Positions 19,530 to 28,231 of a DNA stretch of 64,000 nucleotides are shown here, piece by piece. The number at the start of each line of letters is the position of its first letter. Position 1 is the stretch's first letter. The stretch is from positions 682,898 to 746,897 of the forward strand of contig NZ_SJPS01000002.1 of assembly GCF_007860015.1 (NCBI RefSeq), written 5' to 3'. Made by a program: the position numbers and the translations under genes. The notes beneath the pieces were generated by a model. That model was not told the DNA's origin. It saw only the letters and a list, made by a program, of their open reading frames with translations, and searched no databases. Source of the DNA: Bythopirellula polymerisocia. Lineage in GTDB: Bacteria; Planctomycetota; Planctomycetia; Pirellulales; Lacipirellulaceae.

Positions 19530-19743
19530 CTTCCTCGCTCAAGATCTCGGCGACTCGCTCGTTTGTCAATTGCAGGCTTCCCGGTTTTTGAGACCGAAAC
19601 AACGGAAACTCAATTCGGCCGGACTTCTTAGGTGACTTGTCCGCGGCTTGGGGTATTGAGACGACGACAGGCAAGCCTTCAGGCAGAGACGTGCCATTAT
19701 CAAAGACCACCACGCCGTTATGTATTCGTCCTGTTAGTTCCAT
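19510..19743 (-). CDS. antitoxin-like protein paired with the PIN protein
   Basis: A 77-residue protein from the ATG at 19743 (MELTGRIHNGVVVFDNGTSL). An earlier in-frame start at 19773 would add ten residues. The N-terminal beta-rich 'GRIHNGVVVFDNGTSLPEG' resembles small antitoxins with an AbrB-like or DUF104-like N-terminus. The C-terminal half is charged and probably disordered ('SLQLTNERVAEILSEED'), as expected for the toxin-binding part. It lies directly upstream of the PIN gene and overlaps it by 20 bases. The pair has its own promoter region, divergent from the GntR operon. Confidence 0.7.
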   Translation of the reverse strand: MELTGRIHNGVVVFDNGTSLPEGLPVVVSIPQAADKSPKKSGRIEFPLFRSQKPGSLQLTNERVAEILSEEDASPLR

Positions 19744-19806
19744 AGCGCAATTATCCAACACCTTTGGGATCAAATCAATGATTTATTGAATATGCACCGA
19801 ATCCGC

Positions 19807-19842
19807 TTGACAGCCTAAGACTACTGTTATATAACTGTAGTC
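19807..19842 (+). promoter_or_regulatory. sigma-70 promoter overlapped by a 24-bp palindromic operator
   Basis: A perfect -35 box TTGACA (19807-19812) and a -10 box TATAAC (19830-19835) are separated by 17 bases. The -10 box sits inside a 24-bp palindrome at 19819-19842, arms GACTAC and GTAGTC around the perfect core GTTATATAAC, with only one mismatched pair (T-T). It lies 39 bases before the GntR-type regulator gene. A repressor bound here would block RNA polymerase, so autoregulation of the regulator-ABC transporter operon is likely. Confidence 0.85.
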
Positions 19843-19880
19843 AGCTGGCTGTTTCCCGAGCTTCTAGAGGCTTATTTGGC

Positions 19881-20306
19881 ATGCTAATTCGCGTTGAAAA
19901 AGGCTCTGCCGTTCCCATCTCGTCGCAGATTGCCGAGCAGATCGCCATGCACTGCGCTGCGGGAAAACTCGCCTCGGGGGACCGACTTCCCTCGGTCAGA
20001 GAACTGGCCCGGGAACTGGCCGTCAACCAAAACACGATTCTGCGCGTGTACGAACGACTTGTCCGCGAAGGGCTGCTGGAGATGCGGCAAGGGCAGGGGA
20101 CTTTTATTGCGGAAGACTCTACAGGCCGCAGCTTGGCGTCGCATCGCAAACGCCTTGGCGAAGAATTCCGTCAGATGGCCCGCCAGGGGATTGCTCTAGG
20201 TCTCACTGCTGACGAATTGCACGAGATCTTATCGAAGGCACTCGAGCAAGTTCAGCCCCCAGTCAACAAACAACCCGCAAAGTCAAAAACAGGGGTCTCC
20301 TCATGA
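19881..20306 (+). CDS. GntR-family regulator (YtrA-like)
   Basis: A 141-residue repressor-type regulator. The N-terminal GntR winged helix reads VPISSQIAEQIAMHCAAG, LPSVRELARELAVNQNTILR and YERLVREGLLEMRQGQGTFI. A short C-terminal helical part follows without the large effector domain of FadR or HutC types, which marks the YtrA subfamily. Members commonly repress an adjacent ABC exporter. The stop overlaps the ATG of the ATPase gene by four bases (ATGA). A promoter and palindrome lie just upstream. Confidence 0.9.
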   Translation: MLIRVEKGSAVPISSQIAEQIAMHCAAGKLASGDRLPSVRELARELAVNQNTILRVYERLVREGLLEMRQGQGTFIAEDSTGRSLASHRKRLGEEFRQMARQGIALGLTADELHEILSKALEQVQPPVNKQPAKSKTGVSS

Positions 20307-21235
20307 TCGATCCTGCCATTGAATTCATCGATGTGTGCAAAAGGTTTCGCAAACAAGAAGTCCTCCGCGATACAACATTTCGAGTCGAGCGCGGTCGCAC
20401 GTTTGCATTTCTCGGTCGTAATGCCGCCGGCAAGACAACGGCCATCAGCATCATGATGGGGCTACTCAGCCGCGATGCCGGTTCGGTACGCGTGCTGGGT
20501 CTCGATCCCGCCACGCATCCCGTGGAGGTGCGCCGGCGAGTGGGCTACCTTGCCGAAGATCAAACCATGTACGGCTGGATGCTCTGCGAGGAAATCCTGC
20601 GTTTCATGGCCCCCTTCTATCCCACGTGGGACCATCAACTCGCTCTCAAATATGCCAAGGACTTCGAGGTTCCGCTGGCCACCAAGATCAAGCATCTCTC
20701 CAAGGGACAGAATGTGAGGCTCGGTTTGGTGCTGGCGCTGGCCCATCGACCGGAGTTGGTCATTCTCGACGACCCCGCATTGGGCCTTGATCCCATCATG
20801 CGCAAGCAGTTCAACCGCGATCTAATCACGCATCTACAAGGGGAAGGCCGCACGGTGTTTTATAGTTCGCATCTGCTGTACGAGGTGGAACCCGTCGCCG
20901 ACGAAGTCGCCATTCTCGATGCCGGCAAGATCGTGCGACATGCCGAGACCGAGGAATTGCGTCGCGACGTGAAGCAAATCGTTCTCCATCGTGAGGCGGC
21001 ATCGCAATTGGCCAGCGAAACCCGCATCCTCGATCAACGTCCCGACGGTGCAGACGTGGCCGTGATCGTCGAAAATGCTGAAACGGTGATTCAGAAACTA
21101 GCGCAAGTAGGTGTCGAGCATCGCATCGTCGATCTCAATCTCGACGAGATTTTCGAAGCCTACGTCGCAGGAAAACGTAGCAGCCCCATAGCCGCGACTA
21201 TACGAGTCGCCGGTCCCCAACCCTGCGATGCGTAG
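20303..21235 (+). CDS. ABC transporter ATP-binding protein
   Basis: A 310-residue ABC ATPase. Walker A is GRNAAGKTT (about residues 38-46), the signature is LSKGQNVRLGL, Walker B is LVILDDPALGLD, and the switch His is in FYSSHLLYEVE. The C-terminal 90 residues are the extra domain common in ABC-2 exporters of the CcmA/YtrB type. It should work with the permease at 21278 in efflux of an unknown substrate. Expression is presumably controlled by the upstream GntR regulator, to which it is translationally coupled. Confidence 0.92.
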   Translation: MIDPAIEFIDVCKRFRKQEVLRDTTFRVERGRTFAFLGRNAAGKTTAISIMMGLLSRDAGSVRVLGLDPATHPVEVRRRVGYLAEDQTMYGWMLCEEILRFMAPFYPTWDHQLALKYAKDFEVPLATKIKHLSKGQNVRLGLVLALAHRPELVILDDPALGLDPIMRKQFNRDLITHLQGEGRTVFYSSHLLYEVEPVADEVAILDAGKIVRHAETEELRRDVKQIVLHREAASQLASETRILDQRPDGADVAVIVENAETVIQKLAQVGVEHRIVDLNLDEIFEAYVAGKRSSPIAATIRVAGPQPCDA

Positions 21236-21277
21236 CATCGCGACTAAGCTTATCATGAGAATACGCGAGCACCAACC

Positions 21278-22777
21278 ATGAACTCAACCTGGAAAAGCCT
21301 GCTGTGGAAAGAATGGCGCGAACAACGCTGGCGGTTCGTTGCGCTGACAGGTCTCATTTCGATTCCAATGATTTTCCTTTTGGGAAGGATAGCCTATCCC
21401 GCAATGTTCAGGACTTATTTCAATCTTGTTCCGGCACTAATTGCCTGCTACGTGCTCATCGCAGGGACTCTTATTGGCATGACGGTTTCGGGAGGAGAGA
21501 ACTCCCACAACACTATGCGATTTTTGCAGGCTATACCAACACCAGCGTGGCACAAAGGATTGACTAAACTCATTGCTGGCTGGATAGCGGCTTTGGTGCC
21601 TATCGTAGTTATGTGGGGCGTACTCATGGCAACTATTGTTTGGTTAGTCGATAGGAAAACCCTAACTCATACTGAAGACCCTGAACTGTTTTACTGGATA
21701 CTGGTTGGGTTATTCTCTGGAATACTTGGACTCGCGAGTTATCTGCTTTGGATAGTTGCAGGAGGCGTCAATCGCTCGGATGAGGTACGTGCTGCTGCGA
21801 TTGGTTTTCTAACTTGTATCAGTGCATGGATGCTGTTTGCCCTTCTAATGTATTCGGCAGACAAACATAGTCCAATGTGGGAAGAGATTCTGTGGTATCT
21901 AATCGCGGCATTACCAGGAGGTCCCGGAATCATGGTTGGACAAATTGCCGCCAATAATAGCGAACTTGAATGGCCGCTTGTGGTAGCAGTTGGCGCATTG
22001 TCCCATGGGGCCATCTTAGCCACATACCTCAAGCGATTCGCTAACGTACCGGTTACACCGAAGCGTGCCGTGGGGCTTGAATTCGGATTGTCTCTTTGGA
22101 AGAGCAAGAATTCAGAACCGATGCGTTTTCAGTGGCTCGCTATTGCCTGGAAGCAATTCCGCGAAACGGGGCCGCTGGCAGCGATGACTGTCGCAGGAAT
22201 TTTGGTGATTGTCCCGGTAGTCCACTATTTCAATGAGCGAAACGGCACCTTAGCTGATCTCGGTTTTATGTTAACTATGGTGTCACTATCTGCAGGATTC
22301 TTCGTCATCATTGTCACGGGTATCGGTCTGTTCCTCGAAGACTTCGCTCCAGGCGTTAATAAATTTTGGCGATCTCGACCAGCAAGCGTGCATCTATGGT
22401 TTGTCGTAAAATACATGGCGGGACTTGCAGTGCAATTCGTAGCGTTCGGCATGTTAGTTCTATTGGGCTATTTGCTCCAGTCAAGTGCTTTTGCGCACTA
22501 TGAAGAAGCTATCTTCGTTACCACCTTCACAACTTATGCCTTAATAATCCTCTATACGCTTGCATTGGCAAGTTATTGCTTGCTACGGCAACCTATTTAC
22601 GCCGCCGTGTTGACTTTCGCGATTTTTCTTGGGGGAATGATGTCGCTTGACTGGCTTTTCCCTGATCCGAGTTTCTCCAAGTGCGCTGTGACTGCGATGG
22701 TCTTGGCACTTGGAATTCCTTTTACCATCGCTTGGCTAGCCGTCAAGCATGACTGGGGCTGGAAAGCGGGGCGTTAA
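21278..22777 (+). CDS. ABC-2 type transporter permease
   Basis: A 499-residue inner-membrane protein with about twelve hydrophobic segments in two blocks (residues about 20-260 and 290-495), joined by a cytoplasmic loop. The N-terminal MNSTWKSLLWKEWREQRW is typical of ABC-2 permeases next to YtrA/CcmA-like genes. It follows the ATPase gene by 42 bases. The two blocks suggest that one polypeptide contains both halves of the permease. No substrate can be inferred. Confidence 0.85.
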   Translation: MNSTWKSLLWKEWREQRWRFVALTGLISIPMIFLLGRIAYPAMFRTYFNLVPALIACYVLIAGTLIGMTVSGGENSHNTMRFLQAIPTPAWHKGLTKLIAGWIAALVPIVVMWGVLMATIVWLVDRKTLTHTEDPELFYWILVGLFSGILGLASYLLWIVAGGVNRSDEVRAAAIGFLTCISAWMLFALLMYSADKHSPMWEEILWYLIAALPGGPGIMVGQIAANNSELEWPLVVAVGALSHGAILATYLKRFANVPVTPKRAVGLEFGLSLWKSKNSEPMRFQWLAIAWKQFRETGPLAAMTVAGILVIVPVVHYFNERNGTLADLGFMLTMVSLSAGFFVIIVTGIGLFLEDFAPGVNKFWRSRPASVHLWFVVKYMAGLAVQFVAFGMLVLLGYLLQSSAFAHYEEAIFVTTFTTYALIILYTLALASYCLLRQPIYAAVLTFAIFLGGMMSLDWLFPDPSFSKCAVTAMVLALGIPFTIAWLAVKHDWGWKAGR

Positions 22778-22859
22778 GGGGAGTTCGCTCGGCGAGTATT
22801 TCTGATAGATTGGTGATTGTTGAAGATTACAATTGCCTGCCGAGTCTCGAAGTACTTCC

Positions 22860-24500
22860 ATGAAAGCCTCTGATCTGTTTGTCCAGGCCCTCGAAAGTGA
22901 AGGGGTCGAGTTCATCTTTGGCATCCCCGGCGAGGAGAATCTCGACTTTCTCGACTCCCTGTCGCGGTCCAGCATTCGGTTGATCCTCACGCGGCACGAG
23001 CAGGCCGCTGGATTCATGGCGGCAACCTATGGTCGGCTCACTGGCAAAGCGGGAGTGTGTCTCTCGACACTCGGGCCGGGGGCAACCAATCTCGTTACCG
23101 CAGCGGCCTACGCGCAGCTCGGCGGGATGCCGATGGTCATGCTCACCGGGCAGAAACCGGTCAAAACCAGCAAGCAGGGGCAGTTTCAAATCGTCGACAT
23201 CGTCGACATGATGCGCCCGCTCACCAAATACACGCGTCAGATCGTCAGCGGCGGCAACATCCCTTCGCGGATTCGGGAGGCCTTTCGCCTGGCCGAGGAA
23301 GAACGCCCGGGAGCTACACACCTGGAACTCCCCGAAGACATCGCCCGGGAAGAAACCGATGAGCCGGTCCTGCCACAGAGTATCGCCCGCCGCCCGGTGG
23401 CCGAAGAGAAAGCGATCCTCGCCGCGGTGAAGCGAATCGAAAAGGCGCATTATCCCCTGCTATTGGTCGGTGCCGCTGCCAATCGACGATTGACCTGCCG
23501 CATGTTGCGGCAACTCGTCGAGCGGACAGGGATTCCATTTGTCACCACGCAGATGGGGAAAGGGGTGCTCGACGAGGCCGATCCCCTGTTTCTCGGTAAC
23601 GCAGCCCTGTCGGCAAACGACTTCGTCCACCGCGCGTTTGATAAATCAGATCTCATCATCAACGTGGGTCACGATGTAGTCGAGAAGCCACCGTTTTTTA
23701 TGAATCCAGGTGGTGTGGAAGTGATTCACATCAATTTTCTCTCCGCGTCGGTTGATCCTGTCTATTTCCCGCAGGTTGAAGTCATTGGCGACATTTCCAA
23801 CAGCGTCTGGCAAATTAGCGAACGGATCACTCGACAATCTCATTGGGACTTTGAACGGTTCATGCAAGCACGCACCGCCATGATTGAGCACATCGCGGCC
23901 GATGCCGGTGATAAGCGGTTTCCCATGTATCCTCAGCGACTCGTGGCTGATGTCCGCCAGATGATGCCAGACGATGGGATCATCGCCCTCGACAACGGAA
24001 TTTATAAGATCTGGTTCGCACGCAACTACCCTGCCCGCCAACCAAATACCGTGCTCTTAGACAACGCCCTGGCTAGCATGGGTGCCGGCTTGCCCTCAGC
24101 CATGGCTGCGCGGCTGGTCTATCCAGATCGCAAGGTAATGGCCATCTGCGGCGACGGTGGCTTCATGATGAACTCCCAGGAGCTAGAAACCGCCGTACGG
24201 CTGAGGATGCATCTAGTAGTGCTGATCTTGCGCGACGACGCTTATGGCATGATCAAGTGGAAGCAGGCACATATGGGATTTGAGAACTTCGGCTTGGACG
24301 TCGGAAACCCAGACTTTGTGAAATACGCCGAGAGTTACGGTGCGAGCGGCCACCGCATCTCTTCTGCAAATCAACTCTTGCCTCTATTGCAGGAATGTCA
24401 CTCGACTCCCGGCGTCCATGTCGTCGACGTCCCTGTCGACTACACAGACAATGACCGGATTCTGAATCGCGAAATCGCTGAGCAAAGTGCGAAACTTTGA
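22860..24500 (+). CDS. acetolactate synthase-type ThDP enzyme, catalytic subunit
   Basis: A 546-residue protein from the ATG at 22860; an in-frame start at 22833 would add nine residues. The domains are the pyrimidine-binding N-terminal part (FGIPGEENLDFLDSL with the catalytic Glu; GFMAATYGRLTGKAGVCLSTLGPGATNL), the central domain, and the ThDP-binding C-terminal part with GDGGFMMNSQELETAVRLRM. The family condenses two pyruvates to 2-acetolactate. No regulatory small subunit is adjacent. The pairing with an aldehyde dehydrogenase 10 bases downstream, rather than with other ilv genes, suggests a catabolic AlsS-like or another carboligase role. Confidence 0.88.
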   Translation: MKASDLFVQALESEGVEFIFGIPGEENLDFLDSLSRSSIRLILTRHEQAAGFMAATYGRLTGKAGVCLSTLGPGATNLVTAAAYAQLGGMPMVMLTGQKPVKTSKQGQFQIVDIVDMMRPLTKYTRQIVSGGNIPSRIREAFRLAEEERPGATHLELPEDIAREETDEPVLPQSIARRPVAEEKAILAAVKRIEKAHYPLLLVGAAANRRLTCRMLRQLVERTGIPFVTTQMGKGVLDEADPLFLGNAALSANDFVHRAFDKSDLIINVGHDVVEKPPFFMNPGGVEVIHINFLSASVDPVYFPQVEVIGDISNSVWQISERITRQSHWDFERFMQARTAMIEHIAADAGDKRFPMYPQRLVADVRQMMPDDGIIALDNGIYKIWFARNYPARQPNTVLLDNALASMGAGLPSAMAARLVYPDRKVMAICGDGGFMMNSQELETAVRLRMHLVVLILRDDAYGMIKWKQAHMGFENFGLDVGNPDFVKYAESYGASGHRISSANQLLPLLQECHSTPGVHVVDVPVDYTDNDRILNREIAEQSAKL

Positions 24501-24510
24501 GGATTTACCT

Positions 24511-25953
24511 ATGCTAAATGAAACCTACCCATACTACCTTGCCAACAAACCCGTTGCCGCGAATACCGATCTCGAGGTAACGGACAAATACACCGGCGAG
24601 GTCGCCACACGGGTTGCCATGGCAGATGCCAAGACGATAGACCGAGCAATCGCCGCAACGGTCGAAGCCACCGCACCAATGGCACAACTCCCTCCGTACG
24701 AGCGCCAAGCAATTCTCAATCACTGTGTTGACCGATTCACGGAGCGGGCGGACGAGCTGGCCATGTCCCTCTGCACCGAAGCGGGCAAACCAATCAAAGA
24801 CAGCCGTGGTGAAGTGTCGCGTCTTATCGACACCTTTCGCATAGCTGCCGAAGAATCGGTCCGCATCGGCGGCGAGATCATGAACCTGGAAATCTCACCT
24901 CGAGCGCGCGGGTATCGGGGCATGTTCAAGCTGGTCCCCATCGGTCCGTGCTCGTTCATCTCGCCCTTCAATTTCCCGCTGAATCTAGCCGCCCACAAAG
25001 TCGCACCCGCGATTGCGGTCGGCTGCCCGTTTGTCTTGAAGCCCGCTAGCCGCACTCCTGTCGGAGCCTTGATCATCGGCGAGGTCCTCGCCGAAACTGA
25101 CTTGCCCAGGGGTGCTTTCTCAATCCTCCCCTGTCACCGCGATGGTGCCGACCTCTTCACAACTGATGATCGCCTGAAACTCTTGAGCTTTACCGGTTCG
25201 CCAGGAGTCGGCTGGGATCTGAAAGCCCGCGCAGGCAAGAAAAAAGTCGTCCTGGAACTCGGCGGCAATGCGGCCTGTGTCGTCGATGCCGATGCGGATC
25301 TAAATGACGCCACCGAGCGACTCATCATCGGTGCGTTCTATCAATCTGGCCAAAGCTGTATTGGCGTACAGCGTATCCTGATTCACGAGAGCATCTACGA
25401 TGAACTTCGCGAACGGCTTGTCGCTGCCACCAAGAAACTCGTCGCCGGCGACCCCAAGGACGAAAAAACCTTCATCGGCCCGATGATCTCTGCAAAAGAA
25501 GCCGAGCGGCTGGAAAACTGGATTGCCTCTGCTACTAAGGCTGGTGGTAAAATCCTGTGTGGAGGAAATCGCAAAGGTGCCATGCTCGAAGCGACCATCA
25601 TGGAAAACGTTCCCAGGGATCAACCGCTCTGTGCTGAGGAAGCCTTTGGCCCTGTGGCAGTGCTCAATCCTTACAGTAATTTCCAAGAAGCCCTCGATCA
25701 GGTAAACGATAGCGAATTCGGACTCCAAGCAGGCATCTTCACCCGCGATATCTACAAAATGCAGAAAGCATGGGACGAGCTCGAAGTCGGCGGCGTCATC
25801 ATCGGTGACGTACCGAGTTGGCGGGTAGACAACATGCCTTATGGAGGCGTGAAAGACAGCGGTCTAGGCCGCGAAGGAATCCGCTTCGCCATGGAAGATA
25901 TGACCGAAATCCGCAACCTGGTTATCCGCACCCCGCCAAATTTGAAGCTATGA
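24511..25953 (+). CDS. NAD(P)-dependent aldehyde dehydrogenase
   Basis: A 480-residue enzyme from the ATG at 24511, which has GAGGA at 24499-24503; the earlier in-frame start at 24487 lies inside the previous gene. Family motifs are PFNFPLNLAAHKVAPAIAVG, SFTGSPGVGWDLK, the catalytic Glu in LELGGNA, and the catalytic Cys in QSGQSCIGVQR. It oxidises an aldehyde to the acid with NAD(P). The substrate is not clear from sequence. It lies 10 bases after the acetolactate synthase-like gene, so the two are very likely cotranscribed. Its 3' end overlaps the next, convergent gene by six bases. Confidence 0.9.
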   Translation: MLNETYPYYLANKPVAANTDLEVTDKYTGEVATRVAMADAKTIDRAIAATVEATAPMAQLPPYERQAILNHCVDRFTERADELAMSLCTEAGKPIKDSRGEVSRLIDTFRIAAEESVRIGGEIMNLEISPRARGYRGMFKLVPIGPCSFISPFNFPLNLAAHKVAPAIAVGCPFVLKPASRTPVGALIIGEVLAETDLPRGAFSILPCHRDGADLFTTDDRLKLLSFTGSPGVGWDLKARAGKKKVVLELGGNAACVVDADADLNDATERLIIGAFYQSGQSCIGVQRILIHESIYDELRERLVAATKKLVAGDPKDEKTFIGPMISAKEAERLENWIASATKAGGKILCGGNRKGAMLEATIMENVPRDQPLCAEEAFGPVAVLNPYSNFQEALDQVNDSEFGLQAGIFTRDIYKMQKAWDELEVGGVIIGDVPSWRVDNMPYGGVKDSGLGREGIRFAMEDMTEIRNLVIRTPPNLKL

Positions 25954-26514
25954 CTCCCTAACCGCATCTTGGACGGCTTGCCAAGTTTCAAATACTTCTA
26001 ATTCGCGGGCTTTTTGTTCTAGATACTGTAAGTCGAGCGTTTCACCGCTGATCTTCGCAATACCAGCGATGTCGCGCAGATGCTTGTCTGAGCCCCCCTC
26101 TCGATAGTAAATCAGTTTGCCGAGGATGACATCTTCAGGGGCAGCGACGAATCCATTCTGATCCTCAAACAATGCTATTGATTTTCGACGGTCCAACTGC
26201 GCAATGTTCCAGGAAGATTTTCCCGCCACCATAAAATCAATCTTGTTCCCGGAGTCGAGGTGAATGACGTTGAATTGGCTCCGATCTCGAACCGCTTCCA
26301 GAGCGGCATTTGGACTGACGTAGAATTCCGGAGCAGCAAATGCTTTACAAAGGGCTTCAACTTCAGCGAGCGAAGGACATATGACGACATCGATATCCTG
26401 GGTAAACCGCGACTCTCCCCAGATGCCGCTGGCAAACGATCCAACAATTGCGTAGGGCAATTGCAATCGCTCCAAGTTTCTCACAAGAAACTTTAATAGC
26501 TCAGCTTGGTCCAC
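25948..26514 (-). CDS. nucleotidyltransferase-like protein
   Basis: A 188-residue protein of the nucleotidyltransferase superfamily. The catalytic pattern is visible: YAIVGSFASGIWGESRFTQDIDVVI, which gives the GS motif and the DxD pair, and IDFMVAG carries a third acidic residue. The rest is helical. Such proteins occur as stand-alone AbiEii- or MNT-like factors, often paired with a small partner. Here the 71-residue gene upstream overlaps its start by 14 bases. The function is unknown; a toxin-antitoxin or mobile-defence role is only a guess. Confidence 0.78.
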   Translation of the reverse strand: MDQAELLKFLVRNLERLQLPYAIVGSFASGIWGESRFTQDIDVVICPSLAEVEALCKAFAAPEFYVSPNAALEAVRDRSQFNVIHLDSGNKIDFMVAGKSSWNIAQLDRRKSIALFEDQNGFVAAPEDVILGKLIYYREGGSDKHLRDIAGIAKISGETLDLQYLEQKARELEVFETWQAVQDAVRES

Positions 26515-26716
26515 GACACACTCGCTTAATCACTTCCTCACGAATTTGGCTTTCCTGCCAATCTGGGTGGTGATGTCGTACACCGGCCTCTGCCAAGACA
26601 CGAGCCGTGCGGTTCGCCGAGCCAATCATAGCTACTCGCTCCGCTGGGGTCTTACCGCGCAGCACTTCGGCCATTTGATCGTCAACGACTTCGATGCGTA
26701 GTGGTCGAGTGTTCAT
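26501..26716 (-). CDS. small partner protein of the nucleotidyltransferase
   Basis: A 71-residue soluble protein: MNTRPLRIEVVDDQMAEVLR, then KTPAERVAMIGSANRTARVL, a His-rich middle, and a helical C-terminus ending in KRVCRGPS. It overlaps the start of the nucleotidyltransferase-like gene by 14 bases, so the two are translated together. I have the impression of a family common in planctomycetes but cannot name it. The function is unknown. Confidence 0.68.
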   Translation of the reverse strand: MNTRPLRIEVVDDQMAEVLRGKTPAERVAMIGSANRTARVLAEAGVRHHHPDWQESQIREEVIKRVCRGPS

Positions 26717-26822
26717 GCCGCCATTTTACAATTTTTGAAGTCGAGAATTTCCAATTTAGTTGCCTTTCGCTCCGCGAAATTAGCGCTACATTCGCGATGC
26801 GAAAGGCGACAACATCTCTAGC

Positions 26823-28067
26823 TTATACATTGACCGGTGCAGGCTCATTAGTGAATCTCGCTTCAGCGTCACGTAAGCAATTCTTGATTTGCCGCACGGC
26901 CTGCCGCAAGCGGGCTTCGTTTTCTACTAGAGACATCCGCAGAAATCCTTCACCGGCGGGGCCAAAACCGCTCCCTGGGCTTACCGCGACGTTCCCCTTT
27001 TCAAGTAGCATCATAGCGAAGTCCATCGTATTCATCCGCGATCGCCACGGCTCGGGAACCGCCTGCCAGACGAACATGCCTGCCTGAGGGGGTTTCACGT
27101 CCCAACCCAGCCGAGCCAGCGATTCACACAAAGCGTTGCGGCGAGATTGATAGATTTGAGATTGTTCCTCGACCGCCGCGTCGGTGTGACGCAGGGCCAA
27201 TATCGCTGCGATTTGTACCGCCTGGAACATGCCGTAGTCGTAATACCCTTTAATCGTCGCAAGTGCCGCAATCATCTCTGCATTACCCGCACAGAAACCG
27301 ATCCGCCATCCGGCCATGTTGTACCCCTTGCTCATGGTCGTGAATTCGACGCCCACTTCACTGGCCCCCGACGAGGCCAGGAAACTTGGTGGCTTGTAAC
27401 CATCAAAAGCGACGTCAGCATAGGCAAAGTCACTTATCACCATAAAGCCATACTTCTTGGCCAGTTTCACCACTTCGTCGAAGAATGACTGCTCGACAAC
27501 CACGCTCGATGGATTGTGCGGGTAGTTGAGAATTAACAGCTTGGGCCGCGGGTAGAGTGTCTCACAGGTGTAAGCAATGTCTGAGAGGAACTTTTCGCTG
27601 TTGGATACCTCCAGGGCGATTACGTTACCCGAAGCGAGTGCGACCGAGTAGACATGGATTGGGAAGAACGGAGCCGGCACAATTGCAGAATCTCCAGGCC
27701 CCATCATTGCCAGACACATGTGGCTGAAGCCCTCTTTTGATCCCAAGCAGACGATGATCTCGTGATCAGGATCGAGCCGCACACCGTACTTCTTCATGTA
27801 TTTGGCAGCGACCTCGCGGCGCAAATTCACGATGCCGTTCGACTTGCTGTACCCATGATTGCCCGGATCGCGGGCGGCCTCGGCCAACTTCTCGATCACC
27901 AATTCCTGCGGAGGATCCGAGGGATTGCCCATTCCGAGGTCGATCACGTCGTCCCCATTGCGCCGCTTGTTGTAAAGCATCGTATTGATGCGCCCGAACA
28001 AATAAGGAGGCAAACGCTTCACGCGCTGGGCTACTTCGATGTGAAACGGTTCCGATGCGGAAGACAT
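26823..28067 (-). CDS. PLP-dependent class I aminotransferase (AlaC/DapL-like)
   Basis: A 414-residue fold-type I aminotransferase from the ATG at 28067; a longer form from 28154 adds a low-similarity tail. Visible motifs are the N-terminal [20 protein letters not shown] and [40 protein letters not shown], and the Schiff-base Lys in [16 protein letters not shown]. The N-terminal 'LPPYLF' start and the 'YPHNP' motif resemble alanine/glutamate-pyruvate transaminases of the AlaC type more than aspartate aminotransferases. The substrate is not certain. Confidence 0.88.
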   Translation of the reverse strand: MSSASEPFHIEVAQRVKRLPPYLFGRINTMLYNKRRNGDDVIDLGMGNPSDPPQELVIEKLAEAARDPGNHGYSKSNGIVNLRREVAAKYMKKYGVRLDPDHEIIVCLGSKEGFSHMCLAMMGPGDSAIVPAPFFPIHVYSVALASGNVIALEVSNSEKFLSDIAYTCETLYPRPKLLILNYPHNPSSVVVEQSFFDEVVKLAKKYGFMVISDFAYADVAFDGYKPPSFLASSGASEVGVEFTTMSKGYNMAGWRIGFCAGNAEMIAALATIKGYYDYGMFQAVQIAAILALRHTDAAVEEQSQIYQSRRNALCESLARLGWDVKPPQAGMFVWQAVPEPWRSRMNTMDFAMMLLEKGNVAVSPGSGFGPAGEGFLRMSLVENEARLRQAVRQIKNCLRDAEARFTNEPAPVNV

Positions 28068-28231
28068 AGCGAGATCCCAAGAAAGCGAGGCCGAGGTTTG
28101 ACTTGCAGGACCAAGTATAGCCGATGAGAGTTCACCGCGCAAGCGAAAAGTCATACCCGCGCGGGCGGGTACCCAGAACTTTTGTGCTGCCCGGTGTATC
28201 CCCGCCTGCGCAGGGAAGACGGCTTCGAACC

